This document shows positions 31,920-39,825 of a stretch of 64,000 nt of DNA, one piece after another (the first letter of the stretch is position 1; each line of letters opens with the position of its first letter). The notes beneath the pieces were generated by a model. It was not told the origin of the DNA. It made no database searches and saw only the letters and a program-made list of their open reading frames with translations. The stretch comes from [Ruminococcus] torques ATCC 27756 (lineage in GTDB: Bacteria > Bacillota > Clostridia > Lachnospirales > Lachnospiraceae), in the NCBI RefSeq assembly GCF_000153925.1, contig NZ_DS264349.1, positions 73,454-137,453 on the forward strand, read 5' to 3'. The translations under genes were made by a program, and so were the position numbers.

Positions 31920-32867
31920 ATGCGGGAAACAGAAAACAATAAGAGGTATAAAGCTGCAATGCAAGGAGTCGGGATGCAGAATGTGAAAATGCAGCAGGAG
32001 GCGGCAGATAAAGGATCATTACAGGTGAATGTAACTTCATCGGTGAATTCATATCCGATTTCGGAAGCTCGCATTTCGATTTCGTATACCGGTGTTCCGG
32101 AAAATACATTAGAACAGTTGGTGACTGATTCCTCGGGGCAGACGGATATGATTGAGCTGGATGCGCCGCCGGAAGAGTGGAGTCTGGACCCTGAAAACGA
32201 ACGGCAGCCTTATTCGGAATATACATTGAATGTAAGCGCTCCGGGGTTTGAGCCTGTGAGCATTGCGGGAACAGAAATTCTGGCAAATACAAAAGCAATT
32301 CAAAATATCAGGATGAGACCGACAGATACGGGCAGGGAAGAGGAAGAAATTTTCGTCATCCCTGCTCATACTTTATATGCAGAATATCCTCCTAAAATAG
32401 CGGAAGATGAGATCAAGCCTGTAAATGAAAGCGGAGAGATCGTTTTAAGCCGTGTTGTTGTTCCTGAATACATTGTTGTTCATGACGGTTCTCCGAGAGA
32501 TTCGACTGCAAAAAACTATTATGTGAAGTATAAAGATTATATCAAAAATGTGGCGTCCAGCGAAATTTATGCCACCTGGCCCGCAAATACGATTCGGGCA
32601 AACGTTCTTGCGATTATGTCTTTTACGCTCAATCGCGTTTATACCGAATGGTATAGAAACAAAGGGTATGATTTTACGATCACTTCATCTACAGCATTCG
32701 ATCATAAGTGGATACCGGAAAGAAATGTATATGAAAGCATTTCCGTGATCGTAGATGAATTGTTTGCAAATTATCTTTCAAGACCGAACGTGCGGCAGCC
32801 GATATTGACACAGTATTGTGACGGGAAAATGGTGAGCTGTCCGAATTGGATGACCTTTTTGTTATAA
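31920..32867 (+). pseudogene. Cell-wall / spore-type protein, 3' end removed by prophage insertion
   Basis: The remaining 315 residues comprise an N-terminal beta domain that reads like a carboxypeptidase-regulatory or Ig-like fold ('GSLQVNVTSSVNSYPISEAR'), a linker, and a C-terminal region with 'IRANVLAIMSFTLNRVYTEWYR' and 'YESISVIVDELFANYLSRPN', which resembles SpoIID/SleB-associated proteins of Clostridia. The reading frame is natural up to 'CDGKMVSCPNWMT', then changes to a three-residue tail at the point where the prophage starts. Related proteins appear to continue with a longer C-terminal part, which should lie beyond the right prophage end. Function of the intact gene is probably peptidoglycan or spore related; low certainty. 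Confidence 0.65.
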
Positions 32868-32894
32868 CCTACAAAACTGCGAAAACCCTTGATT
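32840..32894. other. Left prophage attachment site (attL) region
   Basis: Host coding sequence changes to prophage sequence around 32850-32870, directly beside the 3' end of a serine integrase gene. The core dinucleotide cannot be set without attR, which lies outside the window. Confidence 0.6.
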
Positions 32895-34376
32895 TTACTG
32901 GGATTCCGGCGCATAGTAGTAATAAACTTTCAGCTCATCTTTTGAGCGATCATATATAATCTTTTCTATCACGCTCTTTAGGATTTCATTTTTGGTTACG
33001 GGGTCCACAGAGTCAGATTCTATGATTTCATATACATTTCTTACTTTTTCCAACATAGCGATTTTAGAAGTATCAATAGTAGGTTCTGCTGGTTTTATGT
33101 CTGCAAGCTGCTTTTCCAGCATCTCTTTTTCTTCCTGAACCATGCGCTTATTTTCTTTATATTCGTCAAGTGTATCTACTCCATTACGGTACGCTTCTCT
33201 GATGCGGTCAAATTTTTCCGCATTCTTTCTTAACTGCTCCGTAATAATGACGTTTAGATCCACAGAAGTTTCCTGCACCGGTTCAACGTGCCTGTAGATG
33301 ATGTTGCCAGTGTCCAGAACTTCTTTTATGGATGCAAGTACCGCCGGTTCTAACCTTAACGAGCTTACAGATGTTTTTGCAAGGCATTTTCCTTTTGAGT
33401 ATCCATAGCATGTAAAATAGCAGTATGATTTTTGGTTATTTACTGTTTTGGCAATCATGGTTCTTCCACATACAGGGCACTTCATAAGACCTGAAAGCCA
33501 ATGTTTGTATGTAGAGGAAGGTCTGGCGCCGGATGGTTTGTATTCGCTTTTGTAACGGATCTGTGCTTTGTCAAATAATTCTTTAGATATAATAGCAGGT
33601 TGCTGACCATCAGAGACAATCCATTCTGATTCCGGCCGGATTTCGTTTGTTTCGCTTACGGTACGGTTCCACCGGATCATACCGCAGTAAGTTGGGTTCT
33701 GTAAGATGTATTCAATAGATCTGCGTTCAAACGGTTTGTTGTGAGATGTTTTAAACCCACACAAATTTAGATAGCGTGCTATGTCGAATATTCCGGTATG
33801 TTCATTTACATATTTATCAAATATGATTTTAATTATTTCAGCTTCTTCCGGTACAATAACAGGAGGTTTTCCGCGTTCTTGGATTTTGTATCCAAGCGGA
33901 GGACGCGCCTGATAGCCGCCGCGTTTTGCCTTTTCTGTCATACCTCGTGTCACTTCGCCGGAAAGACGGACGGAATAGTACTCGTCCATCCATTCAATGA
34001 TGCGCTCGATCAAAGAGCCGAACGGACCATCTACAAGAGGCTCGGAAACGCTTAAAACGTCCACATTATGCTTTTTTTTAAGAAGGGACTTATAAACGAT
34101 AGATTCTTCCTGGTTTCTGGCAAAACGGCTGAATTTCCATACGATGATACAATCGACAGGATGTTTGTCTGATTTGGCAAGAGCAATCATTTTTTGAAAT
34201 TCCGGACGTTTATCAGCTTTGCGGCCGGAGATGCCGAGTTCGTAAAAAATTTGTAAGATGATCATATCATTCTTTTTCGCGAAGTCTTTTAATAGCTTTG
34301 CTTGTGAGTCCGGAGAGAGCTCTTCTTGGCCAGATGTGGATACCCTAACATAACCATAACAATATTTAGTTTTCAT
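32895..34376 (-). CDS. Large serine recombinase (phage integrase)
   Basis: 493 residues. Resolvase-type catalytic domain with 'YGYVRVSTSGQEE' (nucleophile Ser about 12), 'GISGRKADKRPEFQ' and 'IIVWKFSRFARNQEE' (catalytic arginines). A recombinase domain follows at about 160-270 ('PTYCGMIRWNRT'), then a zinc ribbon ('CPVCGRTMI...CYFTC...CLAKT', about 300-335) and a coiled coil at about 370-430, as expected for phiC31-type integrases. It joins attP to attB and, with a directionality factor, reverses this. Its 3' end faces attL. Intact. Confidence 0.93.
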   Translation of the reverse strand: MKTKYCYGYVRVSTSGQEELSPDSQAKLLKDFAKKNDMIILQIFYELGISGRKADKRPEFQKMIALAKSDKHPVDCIIVWKFSRFARNQEESIVYKSLLKKKHNVDVLSVSEPLVDGPFGSLIERIIEWMDEYYSVRLSGEVTRGMTEKAKRGGYQARPPLGYKIQERGKPPVIVPEEAEIIKIIFDKYVNEHTGIFDIARYLNLCGFKTSHNKPFERRSIEYILQNPTYCGMIRWNRTVSETNEIRPESEWIVSDGQQPAIISKELFDKAQIRYKSEYKPSGARPSSTYKHWLSGLMKCPVCGRTMIAKTVNNQKSYCYFTCYGYSKGKCLAKTSVSSLRLEPAVLASIKEVLDTGNIIYRHVEPVQETSVDLNVIITEQLRKNAEKFDRIREAYRNGVDTLDEYKENKRMVQEEKEMLEKQLADIKPAEPTIDTSKIAMLEKVRNVYEIIESDSVDPVTKNEILKSVIEKIIYDRSKDELKVYYYYAPESQ

Positions 34377-34561
34377 GACATCACCTCGGTTGATTCATTC
34401 TATTCCTGACAGAGCAGAAAAATGAGTATAAAAATAACAGCTATCAAGAAACAAATGTTCTGATTGCGATAGCTGACCGAAGATGATACAATATTTTCGT
34501 TGATTAGGTGTATATCTTCGGATATATTCCAGAGCCGTTCCTGTTGGCGCAGGGGCGGTTC
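34377..34561. other. Intergenic stretch upstream of the integrase
   Basis: No gene was seen. It holds one long-loop hairpin, AGCTATC (34439-34445 region) against GATAGCT about 30 nt later, and the integrase leader. Together with the toxin/antitoxin locus it explains the gap between the integrase and the gene at 34890. Confidence 0.4.
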
Positions 34562-34589
34562 TTGACATTTATGGTACATTTGCTATAAT
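34562..34589 (+). promoter_or_regulatory. Strong sigma-A promoter for antisense RNA
   Basis: TTGACA and TATAAT with a 16-nt spacer. The start would be near 34597 and no gene follows on this strand, only a short terminated RNA. Confidence 0.75.
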
Positions 34590-34596
34590 GTACTTA

Positions 34597-34697
34597 ACAG
34601 GATAGCTGGAAGGTGACTGCACCTCACCCGCTCCGGCGCAACTTAAAAACTATAAGAAATAGTCGTCAGCTTTGTCAGGGCAGGACGGCTATTTTTT
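34597..34697 (+). ncRNA. Putative type I antitoxin RNA (RatA-like)
   Basis: About 100 nt from the promoter above to a terminator whose stem pairs AATAGTCGTC (34658-34667) with GACGGCTATT (34684-34693), followed by TTTT. It runs opposite the toxin gene at 34689-34772 and overlaps its 3' end, the arrangement of txpA/ratA in Bacillus. No open frame of note inside. Confidence 0.65.
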
Positions 34698-34772
34698 ATG
34701 CGTATAATTCAGAATGGCTACAACCAAAAGCGCAATGCTTACGATTAAACTGAGTTCTTCATATGTACTCAT
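34689..34772 (-). CDS. Putative holin-like type I toxin
   Basis: 27 residues: 'MSTYEELSLIVSIALLVV' followed by 'AILNYTHKK'. One hydrophobic helix with a short acidic N-terminus and a basic C-terminus is the hallmark of the TxpA/BsrG-like 'putative holin-like toxin' group of Firmicutes. A very strong ribosome site (GGAGGGGGTGGT) precedes the ATG. Such peptides damage the membrane when their antisense RNA is lost. It is far below usual gene-caller limits and easily missed. Located between integrase and repressor modules of the prophage. Confidence 0.7.
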   Translation of the reverse strand: MSTYEELSLIVSIALLVVAILNYTHKK

Positions 34773-34889
34773 AATTACCACCCCCTCCACAGGATTCTCG
34801 GAATGGGTGGGAGCTCGTCCTCCGGCTACCCGGGTAAATACAGTATTTAGTTTTTCCCCTGCACACTGTGGGGCAGGGAGGGATTTTGT
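34773..34889. promoter_or_regulatory. Toxin upstream region with palindromes
   Basis: Contains AAATACAGTATTT (about 34835-34850) and TACCCGGGTA (about 34827-34838), two palindromes that may be operators, and a CCCTGC...GCAGGG hairpin downstream of the gene at 34890. No clear -35/-10 pair was found for the toxin on the - strand. Confidence 0.35.
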
Positions 34890-35828
34890 TCATCGTTTAT
34901 ACAATAGACTTTTGTTACCATTGACAGCTTTTTCTACTTTTTTTACTTCTAATGTTTGTCCTGTTAGCCCTAATTCAAAAGAATACATTGTATGACTAAT
35001 CCAATATGTCAGTCGGGCTTTTCCAATATTTCCATCTTGCAAATAATATATATTCCCAAAAAAATCTGTTGGCGGATTAAATTCATGATATGCTGGAGTT
35101 GCATAATGAAGTATGAGCGGAAACTTCGATTTTTTTTCTGTTTTAGTATACGGCTTGCACTCAAAATAAGTAAAATATAAAGTAGTATTTGTCTTATCAT
35201 GTTTTAAGGTGTCAAATTTTAATTCGCTAGGATTTATATATAAATTATTCTCAATACACAAAGACTTACGATATGGTTCTATATAGGTATCAAGCAATGA
35301 CAAATCATGTGCAATTTGGTTTTTATTTTCATCGGAAATCAACATAATACATTTGTTATTATCATAAAAAGGTTCTTCCATTTTATAATTCTCAAAATGG
35401 AACTGCTCCATATCTGAACGCGAAATAGCATTAAGTTGAGCTTTTTCTCGAAGTTGCTCTTCTTTTTGTTTTTCTAATGCCAGCTTTTCTGAATGAGATA
35501 ATTTTTCTAGACCTTCCCATTTTATTTCGGAAATTTTGGAATAGCACACTGTTTTTAAATCTTCCGGGATGTGAGTGTAATATCTGTTTACATGCTCTCG
35601 CAGAATGGTATCTATTCCCCAATCTTCATCGTTAATTTTAAAGTGGGTTTCACAAATAGGAATGCTCGAAACGCTGTTCGGTGAATCAATATCATATTTT
35701 TCGCCTTTTATATAATAAAACCTAGGCAAGGGGGAATATTGAGAAGTCTCCTTTTCATAGACATTATGTTTATAATTTTGTTCGGGTATTTCAGGTGAAT
35801 TTTTAAAAAATTTATCAAATAGTTTCAT
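34890..35828 (-). CDS. Unknown prophage protein beside the lysogeny genes
   Basis: 312 residues from the ATG at 35828 (after GAGAGAGAACGC). AT-rich, soluble, with no transmembrane helix. The middle (about 130-155) is a charged helix ('SHSEKLALEKQKEEQLREK'). The C-terminal half is rich in beta and aromatic residues ('TTLYFTYFECKPYTKTEKK', 'HTMYSFELGLTGQTLEVKK'). No family was recognised. Position between the integrase and ImmA, and a composition poorer in G+C than the phage core, suggest accessory cargo such as a superinfection or defence function. That is inference only. Confidence 0.55.
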   Translation of the reverse strand: MKLFDKFFKNSPEIPEQNYKHNVYEKETSQYSPLPRFYYIKGEKYDIDSPNSVSSIPICETHFKINDEDWGIDTILREHVNRYYTHIPEDLKTVCYSKISEIKWEGLEKLSHSEKLALEKQKEEQLREKAQLNAISRSDMEQFHFENYKMEEPFYDNNKCIMLISDENKNQIAHDLSLLDTYIEPYRKSLCIENNLYINPSELKFDTLKHDKTNTTLYFTYFECKPYTKTEKKSKFPLILHYATPAYHEFNPPTDFFGNIYYLQDGNIGKARLTYWISHTMYSFELGLTGQTLEVKKVEKAVNGNKSLLYKR

Positions 35829-35860
35829 GCGTTCTCTCTCTTTCTCCGAAAAACACCACA

Positions 35861-36292
35861 TTAATTAAAATCCTTCAGCCGTAATTCTATTAGCTTCTTA
35901 TTGTATCCGAATAGTCGTGAGAACTGTGTTGTAGAAAAATCTAAATGCTCCTCTATTTCCTCATCAGATAGCAATAGATTCATCGCAAATCGGTTAGCCT
36001 CTATCTCGTACTTAGTAGTATTGAGTTGAGTCCGGGAGTCCATGAAAATCGCATTCGATTTCTTATGTAGGAGCATGTGACCCAACTCATGTCCACAGAC
36101 AAACAGTTTCTCTTGATCGGATAATGTTTCATCAATATAGATGATATTGTTACGCTGAAAGTACTGATAAAATCCTTTTACCCCGTGTAAGGGATAAAAG
36201 ACAACTATTACATTGAGATGCTCGATTATCTCAAAGGGATTCCGTGATTTGTACTTTCTGACCAGAGAATCCACCAGCCGTTTAATATTCAT
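35861..36292 (-). CDS. ImmA/IrrE-type metallopeptidase
   Basis: 143 residues from the ATG at 36292. The zinc motif 'VCGHELGHMLLHKK' (about 75-88) and a later Glu-rich helix ('TKYEIEANRFAMNLLLS') match the family. ImmA cleaves the partner repressor of mobile elements to trigger induction; the repressor gene ends 4 nt upstream on the same strand, as expected. The ICEBs1 ImmR/ImmA pair is the model. Confidence 0.9.
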   Translation of the reverse strand: MNIKRLVDSLVRKYKSRNPFEIIEHLNVIVVFYPLHGVKGFYQYFQRNNIIYIDETLSDQEKLFVCGHELGHMLLHKKSNAIFMDSRTQLNTTKYEIEANRFAMNLLLSDEEIEEHLDFSTTQFSRLFGYNKKLIELRLKDFN

Positions 36293-36296
36293 AACA

Positions 36297-36713
36297 TCAA
36301 TCCTTTTTATACTTTTTCGGAGTGTATTTCTCCTTGTTCTTTTTCTTCGCCATTTCCATGCCAATCTGCATAGCTGACAGAATAGACTCAATCGCCTCTG
36401 GTGATGCCGGATCACCGTCAAACATGAGCCCATCCTGCTTAAGAAGTTGCTCAGTGTTGGCAAGAATCTCTTTTATGTCTTTTTCGTCTTTAGGTTTAAG
36501 CTTTGGCTCTTTTTCAGTTTCCTCCTTTCCTGTCATAAGATAGTCAATCGAAACGCCGAAGTAATCTGCAAGTTTTTTCATATTTTCTGATTTGGGCGTA
36601 CTCCTTCCGCGTTTCCAGTCGCTTAGAGTGGACTGTGTCACTCCTGTCGCCTTTGCTACTTTGTATGCACTAACACCATACTTTTGTAGTAATTGCTCAA
36701 AAATCTCATACAT
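36297..36713 (-). CDS. XRE-family prophage repressor (ImmR/CI-like)
   Basis: 138 residues from the ATG at 36713, after AAGGTGGACAAAAA. Residues 5-62 are a helix-turn-helix: 'YGVSAYKVAKATGVTQSTLS', then 'DWKRGRSTPKSENMKKLADYFGV'. The acidic middle and lysine-rich tail have no peptidase fold, fitting a repressor that is cut by the adjacent ImmA instead of cutting itself. It should hold the lytic promoter at 36770 silent through the operators at 36743-36890. Confidence 0.88.
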   Translation of the reverse strand: MYEIFEQLLQKYGVSAYKVAKATGVTQSTLSDWKRGRSTPKSENMKKLADYFGVSIDYLMTGKEETEKEPKLKPKDEKDIKEILANTEQLLKQDGLMFDGDPASPEAIESILSAMQIGMEMAKKKNKEKYTPKKYKKD

Positions 36714-36742
36714 TTTTTGTCCACCTTTCACAAACATGGGTG

Positions 36743-36916
36743 ATACTATGAAAAACCGATAGTATTTAATTGACATTATCGAAAATACATAGTATAGTAT
36801 GAGTATGCAAAGGAAAACCGATAATCCAAATGCATACTACGGAAATGTTGAATTTATCTGACAAGTAAATACTATCACATTTCCGTAGTAATTACAACTG
36901 TTTATATACGGAAAGG
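36743..36916. promoter_or_regulatory. Lysogeny switch: operators and cro promoter
   Basis: Perfect inverted repeats ATACTAT/ATAGTAT (36743-36749, 36759-36765) and a 14-bp pair TACTACGGAAATGT (36835-36848) with ACATTTCCGTAGTA (36877-36890), plus a further TACGGAAA half-site at 36907. A + strand promoter TTGACA (36770-36775), 17-nt spacer, TATAGT (36793-36798) lies between them and drives the cro-like gene; the first operator overlaps its upstream edge. Confidence 0.7.
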
Positions 36917-36926
36917 CGGTGCAAAA

Positions 36927-37112
36927 GTGTACGAAAAATTTGCTGAATTATTGGATAAAACCAACAAGACAGCGTATCAGGTATCAAAAGATACAGGAAT
37001 ATCTCAATCAGTTTTATCTGATTGGAAACGCGGACGGAGTAACGTAAAAACTGACAAACTCAAAATTCTCGCCGACTACTTCGGGGTATCTATTGAGTTC
37101 TTCCTAGAGTAG
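36927..37112 (+). CDS. Cro-like XRE regulator
   Basis: 61 residues, one helix-turn-helix domain almost without extra sequence: 'NKTAYQVSKDTGISQSVLSD' then 'WKRGRSNVKTDKLKILADYFGV'. The HTH is very close to that of the divergent repressor ('DWKRGRS' and 'LADYFGVSI' in both), so they arose by duplication and probably read the same operators. GTG start 8 nt after GGAAAGGCGG. Confidence 0.85.
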   Translation: MYEKFAELLDKTNKTAYQVSKDTGISQSVLSDWKRGRSNVKTDKLKILADYFGVSIEFFLE

Positions 37113-37176
37113 TGTAACAGGAAAGGTGTTCGATAAGCATGACTTTGAAGCAGAAGAGAAAGGAGAGTGAGGAGGT

Positions 37177-37377
37177 GTGAAAGAAATAGCTGGATTGCAC
37201 AAATTAAAAGTAGATAACGGTATTTTCTTAGATGAAAAAAGAATTTATGGCATCAGAAAATACTCGGTTGTCCAAAAGGAAGGAGACAACCAAGCAACTC
37301 TGACAATTGAAATGGATGTCACAATTTTAGGAGACAGTCAAGCTGATAACAGCATTGATGAGCGTTGTGACAGATGA
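37177..37377 (+). CDS. Small phage protein, unknown
   Basis: 66 residues, GTG start after GGAGAGTGAGGAG. It reads as mostly beta strands ('KKEGDNQATLTIEMDVTILG'). Its last 51 bases overlap the convergent DUF2513 gene. No function known. Confidence 0.45.
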   Translation: MKEIAGLHKLKVDNGIFLDEKRIYGIRKYSVVQKEGDNQATLTIEMDVTILGDSQADNSIDERCDR

Positions 37378-37698
37378 TATCGCTATTTCGGAAAGTTTTG
37401 GTTTTATTGTATTCCAAGCAGAAGGTTTTTCGGTGGCTTCGATAAACTGATATCCTGCCATAGAAATATCTTTAATCAGTGGAAGTGGAGAATCAACATA
37501 TTTTTTCCCTTTTATGATGATACCTTCATCCATAAGTTTACGAATCCAGTACATCACTTCATTCTTTTCGTATTGTGATAGTTCAGATTCAGAAAACTCA
37601 GAAGGAGATAGCGGAACAATATATCCACTTTCATCGGGAATCAGTTTTTCGGACAGAGTTAAGAGAATGTCGCGTATGCAATTTAAATTTAGTTTCAT
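37327..37698 (-). CDS. DUF2513 family protein
   Basis: 123 residues. The N-terminus 'MKLNLNCIRDILLTLSEK' and the later 'DISMAGYQFIEATEKPSAWN' fit DUF2513, a winged-helix-like family found in phages and mobile elements. Here it is transcribed against the early genes, a sign of independent cargo expressed in the lysogen. Function unestablished. Confidence 0.75.
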   Translation of the reverse strand: MKLNLNCIRDILLTLSEKLIPDESGYIVPLSPSEFSESELSQYEKNEVMYWIRKLMDEGIIIKGKKYVDSPLPLIKDISMAGYQFIEATEKPSAWNTIKPKLSEIAISSVTTLINAVISLTVS

Positions 37699-37818
37699 GA
37701 TATTATACTCCTTTCATAATTATTCCGACTGGTACTCGGTAATTAAAGTATAGGGGATTTCATTGGACGACGCAACAAGTACAAACAGTGATTCATAAGC
37801 TTTAGAGAGGTGGTGTAA

Positions 37819-37956
37819 ATGATCATAAAAAGCATTGTAGTAATTGACGGAAAAGAAGTAGAGGTTAAGGAACTGGAAGACAAAGAGGCATTTGCAGAAA
37901 GTGTTAACCAGAGGGTTCTTTTTGACAGAAACTACATAATAGAGAAAACCGCGTAA
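37819..37956 (+). CDS. Small phage protein
   Basis: 45 residues, acidic, with 'SIVVIDGKEVEVKELEDKEAF'-type alternating pattern (shortened here to its start). The ribosome site is AGAGAGGTGG. Too short for a standard length cut-off but placed cleanly between neighbours. Unknown function. Confidence 0.5.
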   Translation: MIIKSIVVIDGKEVEVKELEDKEAFAESVNQRVLFDRNYIIEKTA

Positions 37957-37978
37957 GCGGTAGAAAGGAAGGACAAGC

Positions 37979-38203
37979 ATGGAAAAAATGAAATTACTGG
38001 CAGTGCCGGAGCTGGCACTGATCCCGATCGAACGGAGAAGCTTGCCGGAAGCGGATCACAAGCAGGAGAGCCGAAAGATCCGGAGCAAAAGAAAAGAAAG
38101 AGACAGCGCTGCAAGAGGACTGATCGCGGTAACAGTCGCAAGCATGATGTTAAATGCGGTGATGGCTGTGATTATTTATATCTTGCAGGCAGGACCGATC
38201 TAA
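37979..38203 (+). CDS. Small single-pass membrane protein
   Basis: 74 residues: a basic N-terminal half (KIRSKRKERD) then a C-terminal hydrophobic helix (GLIAVTVASMMLNAVMAVII). Ribosome site AAGGAAGG. Similar small proteins appear in early regions of Firmicutes phages; role unknown. Confidence 0.5.
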   Translation: MEKMKLLAVPELALIPIERRSLPEADHKQESRKIRSKRKERDSAARGLIAVTVASMMLNAVMAVIIYILQAGPI

Positions 38204-38217
38204 GGAGGTGAGCGAAG

Positions 38218-38400
38218 ATGATCAAAGGAGCGAAGACGATCGCAGAGTATGCGATCCGCAAGTGGATCAACCAGAACTTTTATTGTGACTGCGTACACAT
38301 CACGGAAATGCACGGAAACGAGGCATTTATAAAGGATAAAACAGGAGATTGCATGATCGTTGTTTATGATCCGGCCACAAGGCAGGTAATGGCAAAATAA
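38218..38400 (+). CDS. Small phage protein
   Basis: 60 residues, soluble, 'YAIRKWINQNFYCDCVHIT' then a beta hairpin. Start after AAGGAGGTGAGCGAAG. Common type in Clostridia prophages; no function known. A strong hairpin follows two bases after the stop. Confidence 0.5.
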   Translation: MIKGAKTIAEYAIRKWINQNFYCDCVHITEMHGNEAFIKDKTGDCMIVVYDPATRQVMAK

Positions 38401-38401
38401 A

Positions 38402-38438
38402 ATGCGCCCATAAATGAGGCGGCAACCTCTGGGCGCAT
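38402..38438 (+). other. Strong imperfect hairpin
   Basis: ATGCGCCCA pairs perfectly with TGGGCGCAT, and an inner GAGG/CCTC stem is separated by a 5-nt bulge on one side. No T-run follows, so it is not a standard terminator. It may be an RNA control element or a binding site upstream of the replication genes. Confidence 0.5.
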
Positions 38439-38488
38439 AGTTAAAAGATCAACTTTATTTTAGACGAAAAAGAGGGATTTGTAAAGAA

Positions 38489-38848
38489 ATGAAAACTGTA
38501 AAGGTAACAACTGACAATAAAGTGTCCATTATTGATGTGGATTTCTCTGATTTCAAGAGCATTCAGCAAGCAATTGGTGGTTCTTTTGAGACGGTCCATA
38601 CTCAACTCATGGCGGATTATTTCAAAAATCCGTCCGTGATTATGCTAGTCGATGAAGAGGGGCTTGTTAAAGGACTTTCGGAGAATGCATTAGGGTGCGC
38701 ATTGTATGGAACGGCAAGGCATGGTTATCCTATTGTTGGGGACTTGATTTTTGGTATTGTGGTGGGAGAAGACATTGTCGGTCCGGAAAATCCAGAAGCA
38801 ATGATAGAGAGGCTGATTGGTACATTTATCGGATTAAAAAGGGTATGA
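38489..38848 (+). CDS. DUF3846 family protein
   Basis: 119 residues. The pattern 'FKSIQQAIGGSFETV' followed by 'MLVDEEGLVKGLSENALGCALYG' and 'GDLIFGIVVGED' is typical of DUF3846, a small phage and plasmid family of unknown activity. Start after GGGATTTGTAAAGAA. First gene of the recombination module. Confidence 0.75.
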   Translation: MKTVKVTTDNKVSIIDVDFSDFKSIQQAIGGSFETVHTQLMADYFKNPSVIMLVDEEGLVKGLSENALGCALYGTARHGYPIVGDLIFGIVVGEDIVGPENPEAMIERLIGTFIGLKRV

Positions 38849-38865
38849 AGTGAGAGGAGATTAAT

Positions 38866-39825
38866 ATGAACGAGTTGACATTAAATGTGAAGCAGAATCC
38901 AGGGGTTATCGAGTTGAATTTTGATGAGATCGAAAAAGCTCTGGATGCGAAACTGGCGGAGTATAAAGGTGCGGTATTTACCGAGGAAAGCAAGAGCATC
39001 GCAAAATCAGAGGTAGCCAACCTCAGAAAGCTGAAAAAGGACTTTGAAGATGCGCGGAAGGGCGTAAAGAAAGAATGGATGAAACCCTATGAGGACTTCG
39101 AGGCGAAGATGAAGAACTTGACTGAGAAGATTGATGAACCCATCTGCCTGATTGATTCTCAGCTGAAGGACTTTGAACGGAAGAGAAGAGAGGAACGGCG
39201 TGAGAAGATCAAGGAAATCTATCAGGAAATCATTGGTGACATGGAAGAGTACTGTGACCTTGGAAGAATTTACGACACAAAATGGGAGAATGCCACTACA
39301 ACCATGAGATCTATCAGGGAGAGCATAGCTACTGCTGTAGAGAGTGCCAGAATTGCAGTAAGCACTATTTCCGGGATGCAGTCAGATGCTGTGGAAAAAG
39401 CGCTTGAGATTTATAAGGATTCTCAGGATATGGCTAAGGCAGTTGCCTACATAAACAATTATGAACAGCAGAAAGCTGAGATCATGCGCAGGGAAGAGGA
39501 GCGCAGACGTCAAGAGGAAGAAAGGAGGCGTCTTGCTGAGGAAAAACGGATCCGTGTAGCAGAAAGAGAAGCTATTGAGCGAGAAGCGAGGATTCGGGAG
39601 CAGGCGCGTCAGGAAGCAGAAGCAAGAGAATCCCAGGCCGCAAGACAGGAAGCGGCAGTTGCCCCGCTTGAGACCGAAAAGTCTGGTGGTGATGATGTGA
39701 TGCCGTTTGTGCAGCCGGACACCCGGACTGTGTTTTATCATGTGGTGGCATCCGATGAAGATATCCAGGCTATTGATATGGCACTGGATAGCATTGGAGT
39801 TTATTACGAACGGAGGGACGGATAA
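38866..39825 (+). CDS. DUF1351 family phage protein
   Basis: 319 residues. The N-terminal 130 residues match DUF1351 ('LDAKLAEYKGAVFTEE', 'ANLRKLKKDFEDARKGVKK', 'KWMKPYEDFEAK'-type). A long charged helix (about 205-260, rich in R and E) is followed by a small C-terminal domain ('TVFYHVVASDEDIQAI'). The family is found directly upstream of ERF or RecT annealing proteins, as here, and is assumed to help recombination. Stop and next start share one base. Confidence 0.82.
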   Translation: MNELTLNVKQNPGVIELNFDEIEKALDAKLAEYKGAVFTEESKSIAKSEVANLRKLKKDFEDARKGVKKEWMKPYEDFEAKMKNLTEKIDEPICLIDSQLKDFERKRREERREKIKEIYQEIIGDMEEYCDLGRIYDTKWENATTTMRSIRESIATAVESARIAVSTISGMQSDAVEKALEIYKDSQDMAKAVAYINNYEQQKAEIMRREEERRRQEEERRRLAEEKRIRVAEREAIEREARIREQARQEAEARESQAARQEAAVAPLETEKSGGDDVMPFVQPDTRTVFYHVVASDEDIQAIDMALDSIGVYYERRDG

